This document shows positions 9,717 to 20,912 of a stretch of DNA of 64,000 nucleotides, in pieces. The position numbers and the translations under genes are program-made. Source of the stretch: Enterobacteriaceae endosymbiont of Plateumaris sericea (GTDB lineage Bacteria > Pseudomonadota > Gammaproteobacteria > Enterobacterales > Enterobacteriaceae); assembly GCF_012562605.1 (NCBI RefSeq), contig NZ_CP046224.1, positions 177,304 to 241,303 of the forward strand. Reading direction: 5' to 3'. The stretch's first letter is position 1, and every line of letters begins with the position of its first letter. A model generated the notes under the pieces. The model ran no database searches and was not told where the DNA came from. It was given only the letters and a program-made list of their open reading frames with translations.

Positions 9717-10652
9717 ATGTTTTATTGGGGTAGATTAATTGGTTTTTTTATTAGTATAATATTTGGACATAGTCTTTCTAACATATTACTTGCTATTTTT
9801 ATTGGTTCTATAATAGATAGAATAAATGAAATGTATAGTAATAATCAATATTTTAATAATGAAAAAATAATAAAAAATTTATACTTCCAAACTACTTTTG
9901 AAGTTATGGGTTATGTAAGTAAATCTAAAGGTTTTATTAGTATAAAAGATATTAAAATGACTTTAAGTTTGATGAAAGAAATGAATTTAAATAAAAAAGA
10001 TATTTTATTTGCACAAAATTCATTTAAAAAAGGAAAACAAAATGATTATCCTTTAATAAATAAATTAAATAATTTATATGAAATATCATTTGATAAAAAT
10101 AATAATTTATTAGATAAATTTATAGAAGCTCAAATAAAAATAGCATTTATAAATGATTATCTAAATAATAAAACAAAAAAAATATTATTTACAATATTTA
10201 ATGAATTAAATATACCTGAAGAAAAAATTAAATATTTTATAAATAAATTAATTATAAATCATTCAGTAAAAAAATTTTTTTTCAAAGATTTTTTTAAATA
10301 TTATAAATATAATTATAATAACTATTATTATAATTATTTTGATAATTTTAATTTTTATAATAATGATGATTATTATCAAGATTATAATTATTTTAATCAA
10401 GATTATAATAATAATTATAAACAAGACGATAATAATCAATTAAATATTGATAAAGCATATATAATATTAGGAGTTAATAAAAATGATAGTATGTTAAAAA
10501 TTAAAAGATCTTATAGAAAATTAATGAGTAAATATCATCCAGACAAATTAATATCAAAAGGATATTCTTCAGAAATTTTAGAAAAAGCTAAAGTAAAAAC
10601 ACAGAATATACAAGCAGCATATAATATTATAAAAAATAAAAAATTTCATTAA
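9717..10652 (+). CDS. djlA: Co-chaperone DjlA with an expanded Tyr/Asn-rich linker
   Basis: DjlA is a membrane-anchored DnaJ-like co-chaperone for DnaK. The N-terminus has one membrane segment (about residues 5-30, starting FYWGRLIGFFI). The TerB-like core follows, with TTFEVMGYVSKSKG around 59-72. The C-terminal J domain from about residue 246 carries HPD at 274-276 in KYHPDKL. The product is 311 residues against 271 in E. coli. The excess is a linker at about residues 190-242 made almost only of Tyr, Asn, Asp, Phe and Lys, where E. coli has a shorter Gly/Gln-rich linker. A clear GAGGAG ribosome site precedes the ATG. The gene is divergent from surA, as djlA is from lptD-surA in E. coli. Confidence 0.94.
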   Translation: MFYWGRLIGFFISIIFGHSLSNILLAIFIGSIIDRINEMYSNNQYFNNEKIIKNLYFQTTFEVMGYVSKSKGFISIKDIKMTLSLMKEMNLNKKDILFAQNSFKKGKQNDYPLINKLNNLYEISFDKNNNLLDKFIEAQIKIAFINDYLNNKTKKILFTIFNELNIPEEKIKYFINKLIINHSVKKFFFKDFFKYYKYNYNNYYYNYFDNFNFYNNDDYYQDYNYFNQDYNNNYKQDDNNQLNIDKAYIILGVNKNDSMLKIKRSYRKLMSKYHPDKLISKGYSSEILEKAKVKTQNIQAAYNIIKNKKFH

Positions 10653-10670
10653 GTAAAAAGTTTAATATAA

Positions 10671-11057
10671 TTAACCTTCAATTATAACAATTGCACAAAC
10701 ATATTTTTTTTCATCAGATAATGAAACATGAATGTTTTTATATTGCATTTTTTTTGCAATATTTAATGCTTGATGAAAGAATTTTAATTCTGGTTTACCA
10801 TATTTATTATTATATAATTCAACTTGATTAAAAAATATACCATTAGTAAATCCAGTATGTAAAGCCTTTACAGCAGATTCTTTAATTGCAAATCTTTTTG
10901 CTAAATAATAAATATTATCTTTATCATTATTTTTAATATAAAAATTCCATTCATTAATAGAAAGAATTTTATGTGCAAAACGATTTTTAAATTTATAAAA
11001 AATCTTTTTAATTCTTTTAATTTCTACAATATCAATTCCTATTCCAATAATTTTCAT
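10671..11057 (-). CDS. acpS: Holo-[acyl-carrier-protein] synthase
   Basis: AcpS transfers 4'-phosphopantetheine from CoA to the serine of acyl carrier protein, switching on fatty acid synthesis. The 128 residues carry the two signatures: GIGIDIVEIKRI at the N-terminus, with the metal-binding Asp9, and KRFAIKESAVKA, with the second acidic ligand Glu. The C-terminus HVSLSDEKKYVCAIVII is as in E. coli (126 aa). It follows era after 49 bases. In E. coli recO and pdxJ lie between era and acpS, and both are gone here. Its need is consistent with fabA at 29.7 kb. Confidence 0.95.
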   Translation of the reverse strand: MKIIGIGIDIVEIKRIKKIFYKFKNRFAHKILSINEWNFYIKNNDKDNIYYLAKRFAIKESAVKALHTGFTNGIFFNQVELYNNKYGKPELKFFHQALNIAKKMQYKNIHVSLSDEKKYVCAIVIIEG

Positions 11058-11106
11058 ATTAAATAAAATTTTTTATTAATTAATAAATTAAAATAAATAT
11101 TTTAAA

Positions 11107-11940
11107 TTATTTTAATTTAATTTTTATTTTTATAGAAATTTGTTTATTTAAAAAAATTTCTATATCATTTTTAGACTTACTTATAATAAATTTTAAAATT
11201 CTAGCATTTTTACCTATTAATATTTTTTTTTGACTTATTTTTTTAACATATAATAATATGTTTATATTATTTGTAAAAGTTTTTGAACTTATAATAAATG
11301 GCTCTACTTTTATTTTTATTATATAAGGAATTTCATTATGAATATATTTTAAAATATATTTTCTTATTATTTCAGAAATAATTAATTCTTTAGTTTGATT
11401 TGTAATATAATTTTTTGGAAAAAAATGATATTTATTAGGTAATATTTTAAATATAATTTTATGAATATTACTAATATATAATTTATTTTTTGCTGAAATC
11501 ATAATTAAATCAATAAAAGATATTTTATTTTTAATAAAATTAATATGTGGTAATAATATTGTTTTATTAGAAATTTTATCTATTTTATTAATTATAATTA
11601 TGATTGGAATAGAAAAATTATTAATAATTTTTATTATTTTTTCTTCTATATCATTCCATTTATTTCTATCTAAAACAAATAAAATTATATCAAAATTTTT
11701 ATTTATGAATAAATTATGGGTAATATTATTTTTATTTATAAAACCAGGAGTATCAATATATTCAATTTGATAATTATTATAATTATATATTCCAGTAATA
11801 TTAAAATAAGTAGTATTTATTTTATGAGATGTAATAGCAATTTTTTTTTCTACTAATTGATTTAATAAAGTAGATTTTCCTACATTAGTTCTACCTAATA
11901 TTAGAACTCTACCAAAATAAAAAGATATTATTTTATCCAA
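11107..11940 (-). CDS. era: GTPase Era, shortened C-terminus, TTG start
   Basis: Era is an essential GTPase that binds the 3' end of 16S rRNA during 30S maturation. G-motifs are present: G1 GRTNVGKST (16-24), G3 DTPG (63-66), G4 NKID (118-121) and G5 SAK. The KH domain is divergent. The loop usually written GNKG reads GKNA at about 243-246, and the protein ends about 20 residues before the E. coli C-terminus (277 versus 301). The first codon is TTG at 11940-11938, preceded by AGGTGG at a suitable distance; no in-frame ATG fits the family start. It lies 24 bases after rnc in the lepA-lepB-rnc-era operon. Confidence 0.92.
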   Translation of the reverse strand: MDKIISFYFGRVLILGRTNVGKSTLLNQLVEKKIAITSHKINTTYFNITGIYNYNNYQIEYIDTPGFINKNNITHNLFINKNFDIILFVLDRNKWNDIEEKIIKIINNFSIPIIIIINKIDKISNKTILLPHINFIKNKISFIDLIMISAKNKLYISNIHKIIFKILPNKYHFFPKNYITNQTKELIISEIIRKYILKYIHNEIPYIIKIKVEPFIISSKTFTNNINILLYVKKISQKKILIGKNARILKFIISKSKNDIEIFLNKQISIKIKIKLK

Positions 11941-11964
11941 TTAAATTACCACCTATTTTATAAA

Positions 11965-12642
11965 TTAAATTCCTAATTTTATTAATGCTTGTTCTGCTGC
12001 TGATTGTTCTGCTTTACGACGACTAGAACCTATTCCTGTTATTATTTCTGATATACCATTAATTTTACATTGAATAGTAAATTTTTGATTATGAACTTCA
12101 CCATTAATTTGTAATATAAAGTAATATGGTAATGGAAGATGTGATCTTTGTAAATATTCTTGTAATTTTGTTTTAGGATCTTTTTGATTATTTCCTGGAA
12201 TTATTTTTTTTAATCTTAATTTATACCATTTTAATATAATTTTTTCTACAATATTAATATTACTATCTATACAAATACTACCAATTAAAGCTTCCATAGT
12301 ATCTGCTAAAATAGATTCTCTATTATATCCTCCATTTTTTAATTCTCCTGGTCCTAATAATAAATATTCACCTAATGTAAATTCTCTAGCAATACTAGCT
12401 AATGTATTACCTCTAACTAAAGTAGCTCTCATACGACTCATATTACCTTCATTTACATTAGGAAATTTATTATATAATTCTTTAGCAATAATATAACTAA
12501 GTATAGAATCACCTAAAAATTCTAATCTTTCATTATGTTTACTACTTGCACTACGATGAGTTAAAGCTTGATATAATAAATTTTGATGGTTAAAAATATA
12601 ACCTAACTTTTGTTGTAATTTATTCATCATAATAAAATTCAC
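11965..12642 (-). CDS. rnc: Ribonuclease III
   Basis: RNase III cuts double-stranded RNA, processing the rRNA precursor and some mRNAs. The 225-residue product is nearly collinear with E. coli (226). It begins [15 protein letters not shown]. The signature [16 protein letters not shown] carries the metal-binding Glu and Asp of the catalytic site, and [10 protein letters not shown] carries the second acidic set. The dsRNA-binding domain at about 155-225 ends in [16 protein letters not shown]. It is among the better conserved proteins of the window. It lies between lepB (35-base gap) and era, as in E. coli, where RNase III controls its own operon mRNA. Confidence 0.97.
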   Translation of the reverse strand: MNFIMMNKLQQKLGYIFNHQNLLYQALTHRSASSKHNERLEFLGDSILSYIIAKELYNKFPNVNEGNMSRMRATLVRGNTLASIAREFTLGEYLLLGPGELKNGGYNRESILADTMEALIGSICIDSNINIVEKIILKWYKLRLKKIIPGNNQKDPKTKLQEYLQRSHLPLPYYFILQINGEVHNQKFTIQCKINGISEIITGIGSSRRKAEQSAAEQALIKLGI

Positions 12643-12677
12643 ATAATCATATTCTTAATTTTATATAAAAAATAATA

Positions 12678-13619
12678 TTATTTAATTTTTTTAATTCTAT
12701 AAAGACGCATTTTAGTTGGCAATTTATTTTCTTTTTTATCTAAACTCATCCAAATAAAAACAGCTTTACCTAATAAATATTTTTTATTTACAAATCCCCA
12801 ATAACGACTATCATAACTATTATCACGATTATCTCCCATTACAAAATAACTATCTAAAGGTACTATCCATGTATAATTATTTTGATTTTTTTGATGATAT
12901 ATTTTTAAGGATTCTTCAATTATTTCAGGAGAAAATAAAACTTGATGAGATAGATTATTAATCTTTTCTGTATATTCAAATAATTTTAAACTTCCATAAA
13001 TATATTGATTTAATTTTTTTTTCTTTAAATGTTTATTATTTTTAATAAAAATTTGAAAATAATTACTTCTTTTTAAATGATTATATTCAATAATAAAATT
13101 ATTTTTTATATTATTGTTATTTGCAGGATATAAAATAATTTGTTTATTTTTTGTATTATATATAATTTTATCTCCTGGTAATCCTATAACTCTTTTAATA
13201 TAATTTACTTTAGGATTTTTAGGAAATTTAAAAACAATAATATCTCCTCTTTGAGGGTTTTCATTATTTATAATGAAATTATTATTAAATGGATTTTTTA
13301 TCCCATAAACAAATTTATTTACTAAAACAAAATCTCCTATAAGTAAAGTAGGCATCATTGATGATGAAGGTATATAAAATGGTTCATATAAAAAAGAACG
13401 AATTACAAATACTAATAATATAATAGGAAAAAAAGATCCTATTTCTTTTTTCCAAAATTCTTTTCGTGTATCAAGATTATAAAAACATAAATTTTTAGTA
13501 TATTTTTTCATATAAAAATTATATAAGATTTTAATCTTATAGAAAAACCACATAAAACCTGTTATTAACATACTAAAGATTAGTATTGATTGAAATATAT
13601 TATTGTTCATATTGTCCAT
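12678..13619 (-). CDS. lepB: Signal peptidase I
   Basis: LepB removes signal peptides from exported proteins at the periplasmic face of the inner membrane. The 313 residues have two N-terminal membrane segments (about 8-28 and 61-80). The catalytic Ser87 lies in IPSSSMMPTLLIGDF, and the general-base Lys142 in NYIKRVIGLPGDK. GDNRDNSYDSRYWGF near the C-terminus completes the family boxes. The start MDNM aligns with E. coli MANM. The periplasmic insert is rich in Asn and Lys but keeps its length. Substrates in this window would include SurA, DegP and OmpA. It follows lepA by 22 bases. Confidence 0.96.
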   Translation of the reverse strand: MDNMNNNIFQSILIFSMLITGFMWFFYKIKILYNFYMKKYTKNLCFYNLDTRKEFWKKEIGSFFPIILLVFVIRSFLYEPFYIPSSSMMPTLLIGDFVLVNKFVYGIKNPFNNNFIINNENPQRGDIIVFKFPKNPKVNYIKRVIGLPGDKIIYNTKNKQIILYPANNNNIKNNFIIEYNHLKRSNYFQIFIKNNKHLKKKKLNQYIYGSLKLFEYTEKINNLSHQVLFSPEIIEESLKIYHQKNQNNYTWIVPLDSYFVMGDNRDNSYDSRYWGFVNKKYLLGKAVFIWMSLDKKENKLPTKMRLYRIKKIK

Positions 13620-13641
13620 AGTAATAATAGTAATAAATAAT

Positions 13642-15432
13642 TTATTTTGTTATTTTTAATACAGCTAAAAAGACAGTAGCAGGTAATAAAACATTACCAA
13701 TAATTTTCATCTTTTTTTTACCTTCTTTTTGTTTTTGAATTAATTTTTTTTTACGACTAATATCTCCTCCATAACATTTTGCTATAACATTTTTTCTAAG
13801 TTGCTTAATAATAGAACTAGCAATAATATTTTTTCCTATAGCTGCTTGTATTTTAATATCAAATTGTTGTCTAGGAATAAGCTTTTTTATTTTTTCTACT
13901 AATAAATTACAATAATAATAAATTTTATTTTTATAAGTAATAGTAGTTAAATCATCAACTCGTTTTTGATTAATTAATATATCAACTGATACTAAATTAG
14001 ATTTTTTAAATTTAATAAAATGATAATTTAATGATGCATAACCACTAGATATTGACTTTAAATAATCAAAAAAATTAATTATAACTTCTAACATAGGTAT
14101 TTCATATATTAATAATACTTGATTAGCATGATAAATCATATCAATTTGTATTCCATTTTTTTCTGAACACAATTTCATAATATTACCAATATATTTTATA
14201 GGAGATAAAATATTACATTTAGCTATTGGTTCTCTTAATTCTTTAATTTTATTTATATGAGGAAATTTAGATGGATTATCTGCATAAATAATATTATTAT
14301 CTACAGTTTCTATTTGATATTTTACTGTAGGTATAGTAGTAATAATATTAATATTATATTCACGTTCTAATCTTTGTTGTATAATTTCCATATGTAATAA
14401 ACCTAAAAAACCACATCGATATCCAAAACCTAATATATTAGAATTTTCTGGTTCAAAAAATAATGAAGCATCATTTAAACTTAATTTTTTTAATGCAGTA
14501 CTAAATAAATTATAATTACTTGAAGTAGTAGGAAATAAACCGGCATATACTTGTGGTTTAATTTTTTTAAATCCTGATAATATACTTTGAGATGGATTAG
14601 AATCTAATGTTATTGTACTTCCTATTGGAAGTTCATTTATATTTTTTACACCACAAATTATCCAACCAACTTCTCCACAATTTAATTTTTGTAATTCTAT
14701 TTGTTTAGGAGTAAAAATACCTAGTTTTTCTACAAAATATTTTTTTTTTGTATTCATAACTATGATTTTATTTCCTTTATTAATTTTCCCATTTTTAATT
14801 CTAATTAACGATACTACTCCTAAATAATTATTAAACCAAGAATCTATAATTAATGCTTGTAAAGGAAAAGAGGATTTTCCTAATGGAAATGGAATTTGTT
14901 TTACTAATTGTTCTATTATTTCTATAATACCAAATCCTGTTTTAGCAGAACATTGTAAATTTAATTCTGATTTAATTCCTATAATTTCTTCTATTTCTTT
15001 TCTAACTTTTTTTACATCAGCATTAAATAAATCAATTTTATTAATAACAGGTAAGACTTTTAAACCCATATTCATAGCAATATTACAATTAGATAAAGTT
15101 TGTGCTTCAACACCTTGTACTGCATCTACTAATAATAGAGCACCTTCACATGCAGACAAAGATCTAGATACTTCATAAGAAAAATCTACATGTCCAGGAG
15201 TATCAATAAAATTTAATTTATATATATTTTTATTTTTTGACTGATAATTTAAAGTTACACTTTGTGCTTTTATTGTAATACCTCTTTCTTTTTCTAATTC
15301 CATAGTGTCTAATACTTGAGACTTCATTTCTCTATTAGATAAACCACCACATAATTCTATTAAACGATCTGCAAATGTAGATTTACCATGATCTATATGA
15401 GCAATAATGGAAAAATTTCTTATATTTTTCAT
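13642..15432 (-). CDS. lepA: Elongation factor 4 (LepA), back-translocating GTPase
   Basis: LepA/EF4 is a ribosome-bound GTPase related to EF-G, implicated in back-translocation and in ribosome assembly or initiation. The 596-residue product has the G1 motif AHIDHGKST near residue 11, the switch II region [18 protein letters not shown], and NKIDL as G4. The LepA-specific C-terminal domain contains [20 protein letters not shown]. The length is the family norm (599). It is the first gene of the lepA-lepB-rnc-era transcript and is well conserved throughout. Confidence 0.97.
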   Translation of the reverse strand: MKNIRNFSIIAHIDHGKSTFADRLIELCGGLSNREMKSQVLDTMELEKERGITIKAQSVTLNYQSKNKNIYKLNFIDTPGHVDFSYEVSRSLSACEGALLLVDAVQGVEAQTLSNCNIAMNMGLKVLPVINKIDLFNADVKKVRKEIEEIIGIKSELNLQCSAKTGFGIIEIIEQLVKQIPFPLGKSSFPLQALIIDSWFNNYLGVVSLIRIKNGKINKGNKIIVMNTKKKYFVEKLGIFTPKQIELQKLNCGEVGWIICGVKNINELPIGSTITLDSNPSQSILSGFKKIKPQVYAGLFPTTSSNYNLFSTALKKLSLNDASLFFEPENSNILGFGYRCGFLGLLHMEIIQQRLEREYNINIITTIPTVKYQIETVDNNIIYADNPSKFPHINKIKELREPIAKCNILSPIKYIGNIMKLCSEKNGIQIDMIYHANQVLLIYEIPMLEVIINFFDYLKSISSGYASLNYHFIKFKKSNLVSVDILINQKRVDDLTTITYKNKIYYYCNLLVEKIKKLIPRQQFDIKIQAAIGKNIIASSIIKQLRKNVIAKCYGGDISRKKKLIQKQKEGKKKMKIIGNVLLPATVFLAVLKITK

Positions 15433-15482
15433 AAAATTTTTTTTGTATATTATTAATATATAAAATAATAATATAAAAATTA

Positions 15483-17528
15483 TTATTTTTTAATTTTAAT
15501 TCCTTTATATATAAGTAAAGCATTACTATCTAATTTTCTCTTTCTAAATTTTTCAAATAAAATTAAAGGATTTTTAATACTACATTGAGATAAAAAATTA
15601 TCTAAAAATTTTTTTCCTATAATTTTATTAAATAAGTTATTTTCTTTAAAATATAAAAAAGAATCTGCAGCTAATTGTCCTGACCATAAATAACTATAAT
15701 AACCAGCTGCATATTCTCCTGAAAATATATGATTAAAAATATTTATATATTTATTCCAAGATGGAATAGGTGTGATTGAAATTAAACTAGATCTAATTTC
15801 ATACATTAAATCTAATATTTGATTATTATCTTTTTCTGGATTAAATTCATTATGTATTCTAATATCAAACAAACTTAATTCGATTTGTCGTATTATAGAT
15901 AAAGCAGCATTATATTTTTTAGATTGAACTAATTTATCTATAATATTTTGTGGCATAATTTTATTAGTTTGATAATGACTAGAAATTAAAGAGATAACTT
16001 CTGGTTCCCAACACCAAGATTCCATAAATTGACTAGGAAATTCTGCTATATCAAAATTGATTCCATTTATACCAGAAATATTAGGTATATTAATTTTAGT
16101 TATAATATGATGTAATGCATGACCAAATTCATGAAATAACGTTATAACATCATTATGTGTTAATAAAGAAATATTATTAATTGGATGAGAAAAATTACAA
16201 TTAATATAAGCTACTGGATATTGTAGTATATTATTAAATTTTATTATTCTAGATTGACAAATATCCATCCAAGCTCCATTTCTTTTATTTTTACGAATAT
16301 ATAAATCAAAATATATACTTCCATATAATTCATTTTTATCATTAAAAACATCAAAAAAATATACATTATTATTCCAAACATTAACTTTTCTTTTTTTAAA
16401 AATTAAACCAAAAACTTTATTTATAATTTTAAACATTCCATTCATAACATAAAGTAATGGAAAATAAGAACATATAATGTTATCGTTAATACCATATAAA
16501 TAATGTTTATATTTTTCTATATAAAATGTTGTGTCCCATGGATTTATTTTAATTAAATTATATTTTTTTTGAATAAATTTTTTTAAATTATATATCTCTT
16601 TTTTTGCTTGGTCATAAGAACATTCGACTAAATTTTTAAGAAAAAATAAAATTTCATTTACATTTTTAGCTGATTTATTTATAAGAGATTTTTCTGCATA
16701 AGAATTATATCCTAATAAATTAGCTAATTTATAACGTAATTTTAATTCTTTAATTATAATAGGAAAATTATTCCAATTATTTTTTCCATCTTGATCTGAT
16801 GCTCTAGTGTTGTAAGCATAATATAATGTTTTTCGAATTATTTTATTTTCACAAAATTTCATTATTGATGAATAAATTGGCATATCTAAAGATAATAAAT
16901 ATCCTTTTTTATTTTCTTTTTTAGCGTTATTTTTAATTAAATTAAGAATATTATTAGAAATCCCTTTTAATTCTATTTTAGAAACAATATTTAATTTCCA
17001 ATTAACAATACTATCAAATATATTATTATCAAATTTAATGTTTAAATAAATTAACTCTTTTATAATTTTTGCATATTTTTGCTGATTGTTAAGAGGTAAT
17101 AAAATACCTGATGATTCAAAATCACGTATAATATTATTAATAGATTTTTTTTCCATATTATTTAATAAATTAAATTTATTTTTTTTTATAAATATATAAG
17201 CATCATATAATTTTTTGTGCTGTTTTATCCATAAATGATATTTAGTAACAATTTTAATAAAAACATCATATATTTTTCGTAATTCAATATTATTAACTAC
17301 ATAATTTAAATGATTTATTAATGAACATATACGATTAAAATTTTCATCTAATTCTAAAATTGGTTGACAAAAATTTTTCCAATTATAATTTTTTTTATAA
17401 TTTTTTAAGAATTTAGTTATTAATAATTTATTATCATCAATATTTTTTCGAATAGCAGGAATTATAAATTTATATTTAATTTTATTAAATGGAGGTAAAA
17501 TAAAATTTTTAAGAAGAGGATTATTCAT
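15483..17528 (-). CDS. prlC: Oligopeptidase A
   Basis: A cytosolic zinc metallopeptidase of the M3 family that degrades oligopeptides, including cleaved signal peptides. The 681-residue length equals E. coli PrlC (680). The zinc-binding HEFGHALHH motif lies near residue 465, followed by the third-ligand Glu region [13 protein letters not shown]. The N-terminus [14 protein letters not shown] matches the E. coli start. The 50-base gap to lepA contains no clear terminator, so the gene may be transcribed separately or lead the operon (inference). In a symbiont it would recycle peptides left after export by the Sec genes seen nearby. Confidence 0.95.
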   Translation of the reverse strand: MNNPLLKNFILPPFNKIKYKFIIPAIRKNIDDNKLLITKFLKNYKKNYNWKNFCQPILELDENFNRICSLINHLNYVVNNIELRKIYDVFIKIVTKYHLWIKQHKKLYDAYIFIKKNKFNLLNNMEKKSINNIIRDFESSGILLPLNNQQKYAKIIKELIYLNIKFDNNIFDSIVNWKLNIVSKIELKGISNNILNLIKNNAKKENKKGYLLSLDMPIYSSIMKFCENKIIRKTLYYAYNTRASDQDGKNNWNNFPIIIKELKLRYKLANLLGYNSYAEKSLINKSAKNVNEILFFLKNLVECSYDQAKKEIYNLKKFIQKKYNLIKINPWDTTFYIEKYKHYLYGINDNIICSYFPLLYVMNGMFKIINKVFGLIFKKRKVNVWNNNVYFFDVFNDKNELYGSIYFDLYIRKNKRNGAWMDICQSRIIKFNNILQYPVAYINCNFSHPINNISLLTHNDVITLFHEFGHALHHIITKINIPNISGINGINFDIAEFPSQFMESWCWEPEVISLISSHYQTNKIMPQNIIDKLVQSKKYNAALSIIRQIELSLFDIRIHNEFNPEKDNNQILDLMYEIRSSLISITPIPSWNKYINIFNHIFSGEYAAGYYSYLWSGQLAADSFLYFKENNLFNKIIGKKFLDNFLSQCSIKNPLILFEKFRKRKLDSNALLIYKGIKIKK

Positions 17529-17636
17529 AATAAGATCTCTATTAAATACTAAATAGTAAAGTTATTTATTAAATAAATTATTAATATACTTTTAGTTAAA
17601 TTATTTTAAATAATACATTATATCATCTATATTATT

Positions 17637-18377
17637 TTAAAATAAATTTTGTCTTATTATTTCAAATAAAAAAATTCCAGTAGCAACAGAAACATTTAAA
17701 GAATCAATATTATTAAATAATGGTATATTTAATAATATATCACAATTATTTTTTATAATAGGACGTATACCTTTATTTTCTGAACCCATAATTATACATA
17801 TTGGAAAATATATTTTATTATTATAAATAGTATTTGTGCTTTTATTATCAGCACCTATTATAGTTATATTATTATTTTTTAATAGATTAATTATTTCAAC
17901 TAAACTATTTACAAATATAATTGGTAATGTTTCTGATGTTCCACAAGATACTTTTTTAACTGTTGAATTTAATGTTGATGAATGATGTTTAGGTAAAATA
18001 ATAATGTTAACTTTAGCTGCTACTGCAGTTCTTATACATGCTCCAAGATTATGTGGGTCTGTAATCCTATCTAATATTAAAATAAATGGTTTTTTAAATT
18101 TTTTAATAATTTTTATTATATCGTTTTTATGATATTTAATTGTTTTAAAAAAAATTATACCTAATATTCCCTGATGTACATGATTATTAGTTTTTTTATC
18201 TAACCACTGTCTTGTTGTTTTACAATATGGAATATTATATTTTTTAATATTAATAAGTATTTCTTTTAATTTATTATTAATTTTTTTATTATTTAAAATA
18301 TAAATTTTTTTAAATAATTTTGGATTATTTTTCAAAAGGTTTATTATAGGATAAAATCCAAAAATAATATCTTCCAT
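17637..18377 (-). CDS. rlmB: 23S rRNA guanosine-2'-O-methyltransferase (Gm2251)
   Basis: RlmB methylates the ribose of G2251 in the peptidyl-tRNA loop of 23S rRNA. The 246 residues show an N-terminal substrate-binding domain starting FGFYPIINLL. A SPOUT catalytic domain follows, with ILDRITDPHNLGACIRTA (motif 1), IIMGSENKGI (motif 2) and LNVSVATGIFLFE (motif 3, the knot). The length agrees with E. coli (243). In E. coli it follows rnr downstream of purA; here it is the next gene after purA on the same strand, with nsrR and rnr lost between them. Confidence 0.94.
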   Translation of the reverse strand: MEDIIFGFYPIINLLKNNPKLFKKIYILNNKKINNKLKEILINIKKYNIPYCKTTRQWLDKKTNNHVHQGILGIIFFKTIKYHKNDIIKIIKKFKKPFILILDRITDPHNLGACIRTAVAAKVNIIILPKHHSSTLNSTVKKVSCGTSETLPIIFVNSLVEIINLLKNNNITIIGADNKSTNTIYNNKIYFPICIIMGSENKGIRPIIKNNCDILLNIPLFNNIDSLNVSVATGIFLFEIIRQNLF

Positions 18378-18530
18378 ATAATATAATTTATTTTAATATT
18401 TTAAATTAATTATATCATTTTAAAAAATAAAAAAAAAGATATAGATTATATTAATTTCATATATAATTTATAATTATATATGAAAATAATAATAAAATTA
18501 CTAACTATATTTTCATTTTAATAAACATAA

Positions 18531-19880
<1,350 letters not shown>

Positions 19881-19987
19881 TCATTTACTGTAAAAAATGT
19901 ATAATAATTATTATTAATTACGAATATTTTATATTAAAATTTTAAATTTTATTTAATAGATATTATATTTTTATTATTTATCTAATA

Positions 19988-20611
19988 TTAATTTTTTTCA
20001 TGATTATATGATAAAACATATTTTTTAATATCTTTAGATAAAGAAATTTTTTCAATTCTAACATCAACAATCTCTATTCCTATTTTACGCATATTATTAA
20101 TAATAGTTTGATTATTATTTTGAAAAATTAAATTTGAAATAAAATTTTTTTTAAAATTTTTAATTTGATTATTATCATAACTTGATATTTTTTTTTTTAA
20201 AAAATTACCAGAATAATTAAAAATATTTTGAATATTATATTGATCAATATCTAATTGTAATTTATCACTTAATTGTTTTTTAAGTATAATTTCAGTATGA
20301 ATTAAATTTCCTTTTGTTACTAAATAATAAAGTTTATAATTTATTATTTTCCATATGATATAAACATGAATTACTAAATCTTGTTTATCTTTTAAAATAA
20401 ATCTTTCAACTATAAAATTAGTATTTATTAATCCAGAATTTAAAATTTTGATTGTATTTAATAATTGAATTTTAAAATGTAATCCTGGTTTATATACAGT
20501 AGTAATATTATTATATGAATTAATACCTACATATCCTTCATTAATAATGAATACAGATAAATATAAAAAATTTAATATAATAATTAATAAATAAATAAAA
20601 CATTTACCCAT
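19988..20611 (-). CDS. hflC: HflC-like SPFH protein, C-terminally truncated
   Basis: HflC and HflK form a large membrane assembly that surrounds and tempers the FtsH protease. The start (membrane anchor at about 5-22, then NEGYVGI and YKPGLHFKI) and most of the SPFH domain match E. coli HflC. The block IGIEIVDVRIEKISLSKDI aligns with E. coli GIEVVDVRIKQINLPTEV. The protein ends at residue 207, just after this block, whereas E. coli HflC has 334 residues. The whole coiled-coil region (NRMRAEREAVARR in E. coli) and the cap are missing. Only 125 bases follow before purA, so the lost part is not present downstream. It could be a functional remnant or an eroding gene. Confidence 0.85.
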   Translation of the reverse strand: MGKCFIYLLIIILNFLYLSVFIINEGYVGINSYNNITTVYKPGLHFKIQLLNTIKILNSGLINTNFIVERFILKDKQDLVIHVYIIWKIINYKLYYLVTKGNLIHTEIILKKQLSDKLQLDIDQYNIQNIFNYSGNFLKKKISSYDNNQIKNFKKNFISNLIFQNNNQTIINNMRKIGIEIVDVRIEKISLSKDIKKYVLSYNHEKN

Positions 20612-20831
20612 TTTAATTTCTTTTAATAAAATTAGATTTATATAAAATATTTTAAATAAATTATTTTTTATTTAAAGTTTTATTTTTATTATTTTAATAT
20701 TAAATGTTTTTTTATAATTTTAAATTATATAAAAATAATATTTTATTAAATTTTTCTTTTAATTTATTAATATAAATTAAATTTTATATAATTTAAAATA
20801 ATCTATTATAAATTAAATTTATTTTTATATT

Positions 20832-20912
20832 TTAAAATATATTTTTATATAGAATTTTTATTCTATTCATATCTATTTCAATTTTTTTTAAAAAAATATT
20901 ATTGAATAATTT
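20832..20912 (-). other. Possible eroded continuation of hflK beyond its stop
   Basis: Directly after the hflK TAA (20915-20913) the same frame stays open for 26 codons, reading KLFNNIFLKKIEIDMNRIK and onward to a TAA at 20834-20832. This aligns loosely with E. coli HflK AAFDDAIAARENEQQYI, the segment that should follow the truncated end. The rest of the 301-base gap down to hflC shows only AT-rich sequence and no frame of note. The similarity is weak in such biased sequence, so this is a suggestion that the coiled coil decayed recently, not proof. Confidence 0.35.

Noticed and set aside
17225-17240. TTATCCATAA as a DnaA box / origin signal
   Set aside because: Single isolated match inside prlC, no cluster of boxes and no origin-linked genes.
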